Source: Lachnospiraceae bacterium C7 (GTDB taxonomy: Bacteria; Bacillota; Clostridia; Lachnospirales; Lachnospiraceae). From it: a stretch of DNA of 51,599 bases. The stretch is from NCBI GenBank assembly GCA_900113385.1, contig FOPE01000019.1, forward strand, positions 1 through 51,599. Direction: 5' to 3'. The notes below the pieces were generated by a model. That model saw only the letters and a list, made by a program, of their open reading frames with translations. It had not been told where the DNA came from and did no database searches. Below are positions 24,030 through 33,173 of the stretch, piece after piece. Position 1 is the stretch's first letter; the number at the start of each line of letters is the position of its first letter. Both the position numbers and the translations under genes were made by a program.

Positions 24030-25538
24030 ATGATTAAATTATTAAAAAAAGCATTTGCTAGTACGCTAGCACTTTGCTTCGTACTCACAACTATTACTGT
24101 TGCACCTGTAACTAATGTTTCAGCTGCTTCTTCAAACATTATTTCTGATGGATGGTATTACATTAAAAATGTGTATAGCCAAAAATATGTAGAAGTTGCA
24201 AGTGGAATTGATAAAGACGGTGCAAACGTTCAACAATGGCAAGGAAACGGTTATGATTGTCAAAAATGGTATGTTAGGAACCTAGGTAATGGCTATATTT
24301 CATTACAAAACGGTATGGCCGGAGGCCGTATGATGGATATAGTAAACGGAGAAAATAAAGATGGTTCTAACGCTCAAATTTGGACATCTAACAATCTTGA
24401 CCCTCAAAAGTTTAAAGTTAAAAAGAGCTCAAATGGTGCAGTTTGTCTATTAACTAAAAATAGTAACTGCAAAAAAGCTTTAGACGTTTATGATTGGTCA
24501 AAAGATAATGGTGGTAACATTGACCAGTGGACATACAATGGTCTTGAATGTCAACAATTTAAATTTGAAAGAACTGATGGCAAAAGCCAGGGTGGATCTA
24601 GTTCTAGTGGCAATACCCCTATTTCTGGAAAGACAATAAATGTTTCTGCATCTGGCACATCTTTAGAATCTGCAGTAAAGTCTGCTAAGGCAGGAACTAC
24701 AATTGTAATTAGTGGTACCGTTAAATCAGGTACTATCAAACTTCCAGCTGGTGTTAATATTGCTGGAGAAAATAATGCAACTGTAGACTTTTCTAAAACT
24801 AGTGGTAGCAACGGAAAGGGATTTTACCTTGCTGAAAACGGAAGCACAATTTCCAATATCATTGTAAAAAATGCTGCTGATAACGGAATTTTTGTTACTG
24901 GCTCTCACAACACTTTCAAAAACGTAACTTGTTGCAATAACCATGACGCTGGTTTCCAAGTAAGCAATGGTGGTGCTTACAACACTTTTGAAAATTGTCA
25001 TTCACATCACAACGCAGATGCTACTGGTGAAAATGCTGATGGCTATGCTGTTAAGCTTCACTCTGGTGTAGGCAATGTGTTTAAAGACTGCGTTGCTGAG
25101 TACAATAGTGATGATGGTTGGGATTGCTACGCTGCTCATGGAGCTGTTAAACTTTATAATTGTCACGCTAACTATAATGGTTATTGCAATGGCATTTATG
25201 GAGATGGTAATGGTTTTAAAATGGGTGGTGTAGATAACAAGACCCCAGGTCAAAAGGCTCACCTTGATCCTTTAAATCACTATCTTGAAGGATGTGTAGC
25301 AAAAGGTAATCTCGCTGCTGGTTTTGATAGAAATAACCAGAGCGGTGTGGTAACTATGAAAAATTGTACAGGTGATTCTAATAAAAAAGGTAACTATAAC
25401 TGGCCAGCTACTGGAAAACCATCAGCTTTAGGCTACAAAGTTACTTTTGGTAAAGCAATTATCGACAGCTGTACAAGCATCAATGGTAAAAATGATATCA
25501 GTGGTGCTACACTAAAAGGTAATTGCAAAGGATTCTAA
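24030..25538 (+). CDS. secreted pectate lyase (PL9-like) with ricin-B lectin domain
   Basis: 502 residues. A signal peptide ends near residue 33. Residues ~38-180 form a ricin-type beta-trefoil with three QxW-like repeats ('QQWQGNGYDCQKW', 'AQIWTSNNLDPQKF', 'IDQWTYNGLECQQF'). A Gly/Ser linker leads to a parallel beta-helix (about 200-500). Residues Asp337 in 'NADGYAVK', Asp361/362/365 in 'NSDDGWD' and Lys397 in 'GDGNGFKMGG' correspond to the calcium ligands and base of Pel9A-type lyases. It should cleave polygalacturonate outside the cell by beta-elimination, with the lectin aiding attachment. AGGAGG precedes the ATG; a strong terminator follows. Confidence 0.92.
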   Translation: MIKLLKKAFASTLALCFVLTTITVAPVTNVSAASSNIISDGWYYIKNVYSQKYVEVASGIDKDGANVQQWQGNGYDCQKWYVRNLGNGYISLQNGMAGGRMMDIVNGENKDGSNAQIWTSNNLDPQKFKVKKSSNGAVCLLTKNSNCKKALDVYDWSKDNGGNIDQWTYNGLECQQFKFERTDGKSQGGSSSSGNTPISGKTINVSASGTSLESAVKSAKAGTTIVISGTVKSGTIKLPAGVNIAGENNATVDFSKTSGSNGKGFYLAENGSTISNIIVKNAADNGIFVTGSHNTFKNVTCCNNHDAGFQVSNGGAYNTFENCHSHHNADATGENADGYAVKLHSGVGNVFKDCVAEYNSDDGWDCYAAHGAVKLYNCHANYNGYCNGIYGDGNGFKMGGVDNKTPGQKAHLDPLNHYLEGCVAKGNLAAGFDRNNQSGVVTMKNCTGDSNKKGNYNWPATGKPSALGYKVTFGKAIIDSCTSINGKNDISGATLKGNCKGF

Positions 25539-25655
25539 TTGAATCATTTCACAATTTTATAGGAAAATATGATTTATTTGGCAATAGCGTAAAGTGATTT
25601 TATTACATTTTTAACATATGCCTTTTAAAAGAATATGGACTTAATTGCAATTAAA

Positions 25656-25700
25656 GGGGAGGTACCTGCGATACGTAGCGCAGGTACCTCCTATTTTTTT
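25656..25700 (+). terminator. intrinsic terminator of the pectate lyase gene
   Basis: GGAGGTACCTGCG (25658-25670) pairs perfectly with CGCAGGTACCTCC (25679-25691), followed by TATTTTTTT. Confidence 0.93.
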
Positions 25701-25799
25701 GGCATTATTTAAATTGCATATTATTTGTACTTTGTTTATGCATTGTTTATGCTCTGTTTATGCTTGGTTTTACATATTGTTTTAAGCATTTAAAAAATA

Positions 25800-27854
25800 T
25801 TATTTATCAACTATGAATTTATTCATATGTTTATCAAGTGTCTTAGCTACTTCTTTTAGCTTATCTGCACTGTCTAAAATCTCGTGCATAATGGCATCTG
25901 CTTCCGTAACTGCTGCAGATGTTTGCTCTGTTCCTGCTGCATTTTCTTCTGCAATAGCTGTTAAATTTTGAACCGTATCGATAATGCTAGCTCTAGCTGT
26001 ATCAAGTTCATCTGTCTTATCTGAAATAGCTTTAATTCCTTCAACTGAATTTTCAACACCTTCATTAACATTCTTAAATATATCTCTAGTTGATTCAATA
26101 TATTCTGATTGCTTACTAATAATTTCTGAAACCTCAGCCATTGTATTTACTGATTTATCTGAATCATCAATTAATTGTTTTACAACCTGATCAATCTGCT
26201 GTGCTGATGTATTAGATTGTTCGGCTAACTGTTGTATTTCTGATGCAACTACTGCAAAACCTTTTCCTGCATCACCAGCTCTTGCTGCCTCAATCGAAGC
26301 ATTAAGTGAAAGCAAATTAGTTTGATCTGCTATATCTGAAATTAAAGTTGCTGCATCTTTAATTTTTGCTGCTGATTCATTAGTCGTCTTCGTCTGTTGC
26401 GCAATCATTTTAATTGAAGCTATAGTCTTTTCGTTAATCTCACTTAATAAATTCAAAGCCTCTGTAGCTTTATCATTAGCCTCAGAAATTGTTGTTGCGC
26501 CAGCTTTAATTCCTTCTACTCCATTCTTGGTTTCTTTTATCATATCACCAATGGTTACAACATTATCTGTTGCATTTTGAGTCTCAGTTGCTTGGTCTGT
26601 AGCTCCTTCAGCAATTTCTGTTACTGCTCTTTCAATATGTCCAAAGGTTCTTGTTGTTTCCCCTGCATTATTTTGAAGTGTCTCTGATGCTAAAAATAGT
26701 TCCGAACTTTGATCTTGAATATCTTTTATTACTTCTGTCAAATGTTCAAATAATACAATTAGAGATCTACCCATATCTCCCGTTTCATCATTTCTATCTT
26801 TAACTTTCATAAGAGACATATCATTTGTAAAATCTAATTGGCTCATTCTTTCTAGGGATTTTGTTACCAATTTAATAGGTTTAACAATTCTCTTTACTAA
26901 TACAATAATTATTATAACAACTACAATTATTATACCTACAGATACAGAATTCATGTTTCTTAAAAGAATCATAGAAGCCTCTTCTATTTCTGAAACTGGC
27001 ACACATGTTACTGTAACCCACGTTCTGTTTTTTAAATCTACAGGTGTAAAAATTGCTTTATTGTATACTCCTGATGTAGTTGTATAATATGTTGATAATT
27101 GTTTTTTACTTGAAATACAGCTACCAAATGCAGATATTAATTTTGAATCAATTTTAAAATCATCAGTAGATTTAGTTAAATCCATTGCACCAACTCTATC
27201 TGGTTTTTGCTTAAATCCAATACAAAGTCCTTCTTCATCTGCTACATATACGTATCCTGTTTTTTTATAAGAGAATTTACCTACTATATCTGAAATACTT
27301 TCTAACGAAATTGTTCCATACAATACTCCAGTTACTTTTCCTTGGTCTTTTACAGGATATGCAATAACTACTATTAGTTGTCCAGTTGTACCTGATTTAA
27401 ATGGTGCTGTCATAAAAGGTTCTCCTGTAGACATTACACTTTTAAAGTAATCTCTACTAGAACGATCCATTTCCTCTCCATCTTGACTTATTGCCTTACC
27501 TGTTGAGTCAGCATAAGCTACCATTTGGAATAACTTATCAGATTCTTTTACAATTTTCATATCATCAACGCGTTCTTGCGTATCTGCAGTAGCAAAGCCT
27601 ATTGATGATGCTAATTGCTCTATTTTTACTCTTTTCATTTCTATTGTGTTTTCTAACGAAAGGGCCGCTTGCGCACTTATTGCATTGGCATTTACCTCAG
27701 CTTCTTCATTTAATGATGCTTTTGAATCTTTATAACTCATAAATACTAATAAGCCAAAGCCAATAAATACAACTGGTATTAAAATTCCTAAAAACTTAGC
27801 TGTCATACCGTAAAAACCTTTATGCTTAGTTTTCTTTATTTTTTCATCCACCAC
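25800..27854 (-). CDS. methyl-accepting chemotaxis protein with dCache sensor
   Basis: About 684 residues. A membrane helix near residue 20-43 is followed by an extracellular double-Cache domain (about 50-305; 'RDYFKSVMSTGEPFMTAPFKS' and 'TGYVYVADEEG' are typical). Then come a second helix, a HAMP domain and a long cytoplasmic signalling helix. The hairpin tip 'DQTNLLSLNASIEAARAGDAGKGFAVVASEI' is the CheA/CheW-binding signature. A longer frame begins with GTG at 27905, but AAGGAGG at 27860-27866 sits five bases before GTG 27854, so that start is preferred. It probably shares the sigma-D promoter at 28379-28404. Confidence 0.93.
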   Translation of the reverse strand: MVDEKIKKTKHKGFYGMTAKFLGILIPVVFIGFGLLVFMSYKDSKASLNEEAEVNANAISAQAALSLENTIEMKRVKIEQLASSIGFATADTQERVDDMKIVKESDKLFQMVAYADSTGKAISQDGEEMDRSSRDYFKSVMSTGEPFMTAPFKSGTTGQLIVVIAYPVKDQGKVTGVLYGTISLESISDIVGKFSYKKTGYVYVADEEGLCIGFKQKPDRVGAMDLTKSTDDFKIDSKLISAFGSCISSKKQLSTYYTTTSGVYNKAIFTPVDLKNRTWVTVTCVPVSEIEEASMILLRNMNSVSVGIIIVVVIIIIVLVKRIVKPIKLVTKSLERMSQLDFTNDMSLMKVKDRNDETGDMGRSLIVLFEHLTEVIKDIQDQSSELFLASETLQNNAGETTRTFGHIERAVTEIAEGATDQATETQNATDNVVTIGDMIKETKNGVEGIKAGATTISEANDKATEALNLLSEINEKTIASIKMIAQQTKTTNESAAKIKDAATLISDIADQTNLLSLNASIEAARAGDAGKGFAVVASEIQQLAEQSNTSAQQIDQVVKQLIDDSDKSVNTMAEVSEIISKQSEYIESTRDIFKNVNEGVENSVEGIKAISDKTDELDTARASIIDTVQNLTAIAEENAAGTEQTSAAVTEADAIMHEILDSADKLKEVAKTLDKHMNKFIVDK

Positions 27855-27954
27855 AATTTCCTCCTTAGCTTTTACTCGCTTTGCACTATTTATTTTCACT
27901 ACCACATTACCTATAACTATTTATTTTTCAGCAATAGTACGAGAATCATGTGGA

Positions 27955-28227
27955 TTACATTGTAATGCTTCTTAAAGCATCAAATTCAGACTGGTAAATT
28001 CCACCATTTTTTTTGATTTCATCCCATGTATACCATGCGCCTGATAATTGAACCCCATGTACTGATACATCTGTTACAAATACATTAACAGCTCTTTTAG
28101 AATCATGCATACAAATCCACACACTTTCATTAATATAATATGGAAACATATATGCTTTACCCATTGCAATTGAGCTATCTAATACTTCTTTTGGTGTTCC
28201 TCTTGTAATTTTTTCTGTTCTTTCCAT
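27955..28227 (-). CDS. small hypothetical protein upstream of the MCP
   Basis: About 90 residues, cytoplasmic, with no recognised domain. It has a Tyr/Trp-rich centre ('ESVWICMHDSKRAVNVFVTDVSVHGVQLSG') that could be a small beta fold, then 'WYTWDEIKKNGGIYQSEFDAL'. The ATG at 28227 lies eight bases after AAGGAG and is preferred to the ATG at 28233, which is too close. First gene of a likely operon with the MCP under a sigma-D-like promoter, so a chemotaxis-related role is possible. Confidence 0.7.
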   Translation of the reverse strand: MERTEKITRGTPKEVLDSSIAMGKAYMFPYYINESVWICMHDSKRAVNVFVTDVSVHGVQLSGAWYTWDEIKKNGGIYQSEFDALRSITM

Positions 28228-28378
28228 GGACATATCTCCTTGTAAATTAATTTTTAATAATTTTCTCTAAACATTTACACCGTCATAAAAACAACTGTAA
28301 TATTATTTGTTAAATTTTCACTATTTTTTGCGATTTTTTTGCGAATAATAATAATTCTCTGTTACTTCACTATTGTAG

Positions 28379-28404
28379 GTATCGGCTCATTTTCCCCTTA
28401 TTTA
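28379..28404 (-). promoter_or_regulatory. sigma-D (sigma-28) type promoter of the MCP operon
   Basis: On the minus strand TAAA, 14 bases and GCCGATAC match the flagellar/chemotaxis sigma-D consensus closely. The leader to 28227 is about 145 bases long and includes a doubled TCGCAAAAAA element (28321-28342). Confidence 0.7.
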
Positions 28405-28410
28405 AACTAA

Positions 28411-28456
28411 AAAAAAGAGAGTTTTAAAAAATTTAATAATTCTTAAAACTCTCTTT
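28411..28456 (-). terminator. intrinsic terminator of the gene at 28519-28788
   Basis: AAAGAGAGTTTTAA pairs with TTAAAACTCTCTTT; on the minus strand a run of nine T follows. The -35 of the sigma-D promoter lies just beyond the T-run. Confidence 0.85.
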
Positions 28457-28518
28457 TAATATCATATTTTTATATAATATTTTTACATCATATTTTGTAC
28501 GGATTTTCAACTATATTA

Positions 28519-28788
28519 TTAGTCTTCGTATAACTCTTTGTACATTTCAATAAGAGGTTGGCTCTTTAACTGGTTTTCTACAAGTGCTACAAATGCTGAT
28601 TCTGTAAGCTTCATCTCTTTAAATTCAATGTTGTTTGTAGGAATTGTATAAACTGCTAATTTTTGTTCACAGTTTTTATTATAAAGCCAAGCTTCATAAA
28701 ATTCATCTTCCTCATTATGTACAATATCCACTAAATATGTTTCATCAAATTTATATGTATTTGTGGTGATTTTACTAATTTTTTTCAT
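28519..28788 (-). CDS. small hypothetical acidic protein
   Basis: 89 residues with no signal peptide or membrane helix. It reads 'KFDETYLVDIVHNEEDEFYEAWLYN', then a Thr/Asn stretch and a helical end 'FVALVENQLKSQPLIEMYKELYED'. No family recognised. Preceded by AAGGA nine bases before ATG and followed by a strong terminator. It lies 59 bases downstream of the last lipoprotein gene. Confidence 0.65.
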   Translation of the reverse strand: MKKISKITTNTYKFDETYLVDIVHNEEDEFYEAWLYNKNCEQKLAVYTIPTNNIEFKEMKLTESAFVALVENQLKSQPLIEMYKELYED

Positions 28789-28847
28789 ATTCTTATGTCC
28801 TTTTCCTTATAATTTTCCTTTATAACATTGTAACAAATTTTTGCGAG

Positions 28848-29591
28848 TTATACAATTTTTTTTATATTTTTTGCCCTAATAATAGTCCAATATCTTCTAT
28901 TTGAGTCCTCGGCTTTAAGAGTCAAAGTTGCTTTTTCTTCAATTAGCTGAATCTTTTTTAACTTTTTCTCATATATAGATAATGCTTTTTTAATAATATT
29001 TTCCATAAAGCATCTATTAAAATAATCATATCCTTTATCCTCAAGGATTTCTAGGTAATAATCATTATTTTTTCTCACTTCATCACAGGCATATTTTTCT
29101 ATTTCTTTCTGAGATTCTATAAAAATCTCATCAATTTTTTCATCGTCAAATTTGTATTTAATATTAACGACTACTTCCGCTTTTTTGCCTTTTTCTTTTA
29201 TAGAAGTCACTTCATAATCTTCTGCGAAATTCTTAAGTATCTTTTTACAAAATTTTTTAATTTCTGTTCTTGAGTTATCATTAAGATACTCTGCTGTGTC
29301 TAATATAATTCCTTGCTTATACCTAACTTGATCTGACATTTTTTTTATTGTAAAAGAAAATTTTTTATAAAATTCCTTTTCTAATTGCTCTTCATTAATT
29401 TTATCCAACCCATTTTTATATACCTTCGCCGATGTAAAACATTTTATTCTTTCACCATCAGCTTTTACAACCCCCTGCATCATGTCATCTACTGTATTTT
29501 CAATAGAACGCTGACTTTCTGAAGCGCATCCTGTAAAAGTAGCTATGCTCATAGCCATTACTAAAATGCTAATAAATACTCTCTGCTTCAT
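28848..29591 (-). CDS. lipoprotein, member 5 of a tandem paralogue array
   Basis: 247 residues. Lipobox 'ATFTGCAS' with Cys22, as in all five members. The mature part is Lys/Glu-rich, with the shared order of an N-terminal 'DDMMQGVVKADGERI' helix, a central '...IKKFCKKILKNFAEDYEV' block and a basic C-terminal beta segment. It is the most diverged member. The ATG at 29591 lies behind AAGGAG, so the longer frame is not used. A terminator-like hairpin (29626-29658) lies directly upstream, so it may be transcribed mainly by read-through. Confidence 0.8.
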   Translation of the reverse strand: MKQRVFISILVMAMSIATFTGCASESQRSIENTVDDMMQGVVKADGERIKCFTSAKVYKNGLDKINEEQLEKEFYKKFSFTIKKMSDQVRYKQGIILDTAEYLNDNSRTEIKKFCKKILKNFAEDYEVTSIKEKGKKAEVVVNIKYKFDDEKIDEIFIESQKEIEKYACDEVRKNNDYYLEILEDKGYDYFNRCFMENIIKKALSIYEKKLKKIQLIEEKATLTLKAEDSNRRYWTIIRAKNIKKIV

Positions 29592-29620
29592 TAAAATCTC
29601 CTTACCAAAAAGTTGCAATA

Positions 29621-29660
29621 AAAATGCTATATCCTAAAGATTTTCTCTAGGATATAGCGT
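29621..29660 (-). terminator. hairpin between lipoprotein genes 4 and 5
   Basis: GCTATATCCTA (29626-29636) pairs with TAGGATATAGC (29648-29658); on the minus strand ATTTTTATT follows. It acts as a terminator or attenuator. Confidence 0.8.
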
Positions 29661-29680
29661 AATTCAAGTCCATATGTATG

Positions 29681-30442
29681 CTATTTAGCTTTTTCGAATC
29701 CAAATTCAGTGATTTTCCACTCGTCGTTAGAATTTTTTTCAAGAATAAACTTAGCATTAAGTTTTATAACATCTAAATCATCTAAATGTTTGTCATAAAT
29801 TTTCATAACATCTACATATGTAAGTGTTAAGAACTCATTTACATATCCTCGAAGTCCGTTTTTTGAATATGCTTCTGACAATTCCATTCCATGATCGCCT
29901 TCAATTGTTCTTCCAACCTCATTAACTTCGTTTACTATTTTTTCTGAATCAAATAGATTTCGAAATTCTTCTGTTTCTAGTCCTGTGTCAAATTGTGCAA
30001 TTACAGTTACTTTGTCATCTTCATACTCAGCACTTTTAATTTCATAATTTTTTACAAGACGGTCTCCTGCATCTTTTTTGAATTTTTTAATTTCATTTTT
30101 TGCTTCATAACCTAGATTTTTTTCAGCATCATATTTATCAGATAAACTTAAGCGGTCTGCAAGTTTTCTCTCTAACTTATTAACTTGGCCATATATTAAT
30201 TCGTCCATTTTATCTAATGTAAAGACCTTTACATCATCGCTGTCTCTCTTGCTTGGGTCCACATATTTTTTAAAGCCTTCTACATCACCACTTTTTACTG
30301 TACCTAATGCTTCATCTACGACTTCTTTAGCTTCTTTTTCATATTTAGCATTTGTTCCAAAACTAACTGAAAAAGAACATCCTGTAAATACTGTTGTTGC
30401 TAATGTTGCTATTAATACTAAACTTAGAAATTTTTTCTTCAT
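29681..30442 (-). CDS. lipoprotein, member 4 of a tandem paralogue array
   Basis: 253 residues, lipobox 'TVFTGCSF' with Cys22. The mature part follows the array plan: an N-terminal 'EVVDEALGTVKSGDVEGFKKYV' helix, a 'NEIKKFKKDAGDRLVKNYEIKSAEYEDDKVTVIAQF' core and a C-terminal 'NDEWKITEFGFEKAK' strand. The gap to member 3 is only 24 bases and has no hairpin, so members 3 and 4 are co-transcribed. Function unknown; it might be DUF5105-like. Confidence 0.8.
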   Translation of the reverse strand: MKKKFLSLVLIATLATTVFTGCSFSVSFGTNAKYEKEAKEVVDEALGTVKSGDVEGFKKYVDPSKRDSDDVKVFTLDKMDELIYGQVNKLERKLADRLSLSDKYDAEKNLGYEAKNEIKKFKKDAGDRLVKNYEIKSAEYEDDKVTVIAQFDTGLETEEFRNLFDSEKIVNEVNEVGRTIEGDHGMELSEAYSKNGLRGYVNEFLTLTYVDVMKIYDKHLDDLDVIKLNAKFILEKNSNDEWKITEFGFEKAK

Positions 30443-30466
30443 TAGTATTCTCCTCCTGGTTAAAAA

Positions 30467-31177
30467 TTAATATGCTTTAATATTAGTTACCTTCCATGTT
30501 TCTTTATCATCACTTGTTGGTTCTACTGTAATAGTAAAAGTTTTTTCTACTTTACCTGTTTCATCAACTTTATCTCCGATTTTTTCAAGATAACCTGGGA
30601 CAAATTCTGAGAATATTTTTTGGTAAAGGGCTTTTTGTCCTTTTTCAAGATAAATCTGCTGTAACTCTTCTAAATGCTCCTGCTGATATTCTCTTGCATC
30701 TTTTGTTGCATCTTGAATAACTTCACTATAAAGACCTGACATCTTTTCAGTATCATAGCCCATTGTTACTTTAGCTTTAACAATACCAACATTGTTGTCC
30801 TTATCTTCCTCTACTGACTCGATTTTAAAATCTGTAATGAAGTTTGTTGCAAGTCTTTTACTAAATTCTCTAACACTTTTCTTTGTATTATCATCAAAAT
30901 ACTCGTCTGCATTTAAGCCAGATACGCCAAAACCTTTATAGAATTTCTTTTCAATTTCGTCAACATCAATCTGTGAAATTTGATCTTTTCCTTTACCATT
31001 CTCTGAATAATATTTGTTAATTTGATCTTTGTCAGCATCTGTTAAACCTTTCATAACACCATATGCTGATTCTTCTATTTGATCTTTATGATCTCCTCCA
31101 AAAGGAAGTGAACAACCTGTAAGAGCCCCTGCTACTACCGTTGCTACTAATAATAAACTAACAATTTTCTTTTTCAT
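30467..31177 (-). CDS. lipoprotein, member 3 of a tandem paralogue array
   Basis: 236 residues, lipobox 'GALTGCSL' with Cys22. Closely similar to member 1: 'EESAYGVMKGLTDADKDQI', 'DDNTKKSVREFSKRLATNFITDFKIESV' and the end 'ETWKVTNIKAY'. The longer frame in this region has no ribosome site; AAAGGAG is placed eight bases before the ATG at 31177. The central block fits a small cystatin/NTF2-like alpha+beta domain, but this is only a guess. Confidence 0.82.
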   Translation of the reverse strand: MKKKIVSLLLVATVVAGALTGCSLPFGGDHKDQIEESAYGVMKGLTDADKDQINKYYSENGKGKDQISQIDVDEIEKKFYKGFGVSGLNADEYFDDNTKKSVREFSKRLATNFITDFKIESVEEDKDNNVGIVKAKVTMGYDTEKMSGLYSEVIQDATKDAREYQQEHLEELQQIYLEKGQKALYQKIFSEFVPGYLEKIGDKVDETGKVEKTFTITVEPTSDDKETWKVTNIKAY

Positions 31178-31260
31178 ATTTGTTTCTCCTTTAAAAATAA
31201 ATAAATATATATATATTAATTTTGCAATTTGCAAAATTGATACCCAAATTTTAGAACAAA

Positions 31261-31300
31261 AAATGCCATACCTCATCTTTAGACAAGATATAGCATTTAT
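31261..31300 (-). terminator. hairpin between lipoprotein genes 2 and 3
   Basis: TGC-C-ATA-C-CT pairs with AG-A-TAT-A-GCA with two mismatches; on the minus strand TTTTTTGTTC follows. A second inverted repeat, ATTTTGCAA/TTTGCAAAAT, lies at 31219-31237. Confidence 0.65.
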
Positions 31301-31332
31301 GTAGTACTTTTTAGTCACTATTTAATTACATA

Positions 31333-32088
31333 TTACTTAGATGATTTAGATGATTTTAATTTCTTTTCTTTTACAAGATCAACTTTCCAATTTTCTTGTT
31401 TATCATCTGTTGGCTTCATTTCAAGGAAAAGTGTCTTAGTCTCACCTTTACATTTAGAAAATCTATCTTGGATTTTCTTGATTGCACCTGGTACATACTC
31501 TCCTAAGTACTCATCAACCAACTTATCAACTTCACCGTTTTGAATATATGAAATATATTTGTCTTGGTTCTTTGTAACTAATGATTCAGCATATTCAGCT
31601 AATTCATCTTCATCAAAAAGATTTCTTACTTCATCTTCTGTGTAACCGAATTTAGCCTTTACTTCAACAACTGCTGTTTTCTTATCTTTATCTTCTTCTA
31701 CTTTTTTAACTTCGAAAGATTTAATGTAATCTTTTGAAATCTGTTTACTTAACTCTTCAATAGATTTCTTAGACTCATCTGATAATTCATGTTTTTTACT
31801 AGTATCACCTAATTGGCTTGCTAAAGAATCACCCACTGCTTCTAGCTGATAAGACATACTGCTATTAAAATTTTCTGAATTAAATGATTCTAAAAATTCT
31901 TCATTTTTTTCTTTTGCATGTTTTGTAACGCATTTATCAATCTTATCTTTGTCAGCATCTGTAGCTGCTTTCATAAATTTGTATGCGTTCTTTTCAATAG
32001 CCTCTTCATGTCCACCAAATGAACATCCTGTAAATACAGAAGCTAACATTGCTGATGCAAGCATCAAACTAACTATCTTCTTTTTCAT
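31333..32088 (-). CDS. lipoprotein, member 2 of a tandem paralogue array
   Basis: 251 residues, lipobox 'SVFTGCSF' with Cys22. Plan as in the others: 'EKNAYKFMKAATDADKDKIDK', then 'ELSKQISKDYIKSFEVKKVEEDKDKKTAVVEVKAKFGY' and 'ENWKVDLVKEKK', ending in a Lys/Ser tail. GGAG lies behind the ATG. Flanked on both sides by hairpins. Confidence 0.82.
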   Translation of the reverse strand: MKKKIVSLMLASAMLASVFTGCSFGGHEEAIEKNAYKFMKAATDADKDKIDKCVTKHAKEKNEEFLESFNSENFNSSMSYQLEAVGDSLASQLGDTSKKHELSDESKKSIEELSKQISKDYIKSFEVKKVEEDKDKKTAVVEVKAKFGYTEDEVRNLFDEDELAEYAESLVTKNQDKYISYIQNGEVDKLVDEYLGEYVPGAIKKIQDRFSKCKGETKTLFLEMKPTDDKQENWKVDLVKEKKLKSSKSSK

Positions 32089-32232
32089 CCTTGATCTCCT
32101 TAAAAAAATATATTTATCTAAATATATCCACCATAATAATGATGTGCATATTTAAACTCTAACTTATAAATCTAATGTGCTTAAATTATAACGTCAAACA
32201 GTTAGATTTTTTTAACTATTAAAGCAAAAAAA

Positions 32233-32280
32233 ACGATTGCTATACTTATGAAATGTATATATCCAAAGTATAGCAATCTA
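32233..32280 (-). terminator. strong hairpin between lipoprotein genes 1 and 2
   Basis: GATTGCTATACTT (32235-32247) pairs perfectly with AAGTATAGCAATC (32266-32278); on the minus strand GTTTTTTTTGC follows. Confidence 0.88.
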
Positions 32281-32286
32281 TTATTT

Positions 32287-32997
32287 CTACTTTGTATATT
32301 CTTCTACTTTAGAAACTTTCCAACTATCGCCATCTTTATCCTGTGCTTTTACTGTAATTTTTAATTTCTTCTCAACAGAACCTGTCTTTTCTATTTTCTC
32401 AGACATTTTGTTAAGCATCATAGGAATAATATCCTTATAAATCTTTCCGTATAATCCTGCTTCACCATCGCTTAAATAAAGCTTTTGTAATTCATCCATA
32501 TTTTCTTTTTGGTATTCTGCCATATCACCTTGTAAATCAGTGTTAACTTCTTGAATACTTGACTGAATCTTTTCTGGATTATAACCATATTTAGCTTTAA
32601 CAATTACTGTTCCTTGCATGTTGTCTTCATCAACTTTAACTGACTGAATCTCAAATTCAACAATAAAGTCTTTTGCAAGCTTTTCACAGAATTTCTCGAT
32701 AACCTTCTTAGTATCGTCATCTAAGTAACTTTTCAATTGTTCATTCCCAGAAGTGAAACCTTGATAAAAGGTATCCTCCATAACTTTTGCATCAATCTGA
32801 GCAAGCTTACTATCTTTTAAAACAGACTCCTCTGCAAACTTCTTAACTTGTGCCGAGTCAGCATCTGCAATACCTTTCATAGTTCCGTATGCTGCTTCTT
32901 TGACCTTTTTTGAATAATCTTTCTTTTCTCCGCAGCCTGTAAAAACTACAGATAACATTGATGTAGCTAATAATAAACATACTAATCTCTTCTTCAT
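32287..32997 (-). CDS. lipoprotein, member 1 of a tandem paralogue array
   Basis: 236 residues, lipobox 'VVFTGCGE' with Cys22. Same length and block order as member 3: 'KEAAYGTMKGIADADSAQV', 'DDDTKKVIEKFCEKLAKDFIVEFEIQSVKVDEDN', 'GYNPEKIQ' and the end 'DSWKVSKVEEYTK'. It is the first gene of the array on this strand. Probably anchored to the outer face of the membrane; substrate or partner unknown. Confidence 0.82.
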   Translation of the reverse strand: MKKRLVCLLLATSMLSVVFTGCGEKKDYSKKVKEAAYGTMKGIADADSAQVKKFAEESVLKDSKLAQIDAKVMEDTFYQGFTSGNEQLKSYLDDDTKKVIEKFCEKLAKDFIVEFEIQSVKVDEDNMQGTVIVKAKYGYNPEKIQSSIQEVNTDLQGDMAEYQKENMDELQKLYLSDGEAGLYGKIYKDIIPMMLNKMSEKIEKTGSVEKKLKITVKAQDKDGDSWKVSKVEEYTK

Positions 32998-33173
32998 CCT
33001 TTTACCCCCTAAGCAAAATAAACTTATAAAATCACTTATAAAAATATACTTTCTATGTAATTATATATATAACTAATTCCCCAAATTTCGAAGTAATAGT
33101 ATATGTATGTTCTTTTATCACTGCCATAAAGTTTAACACATCGTAAATAAATTGGCAAGTTTGTTTTAATTTT

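Noticed and set aside
25800-27905. Longer MCP start at GTG 27905
   Set aside because: AAGGAGG lies inside that extension and is ideally placed for GTG 27854; the added residues do not look like an MCP N-terminus.
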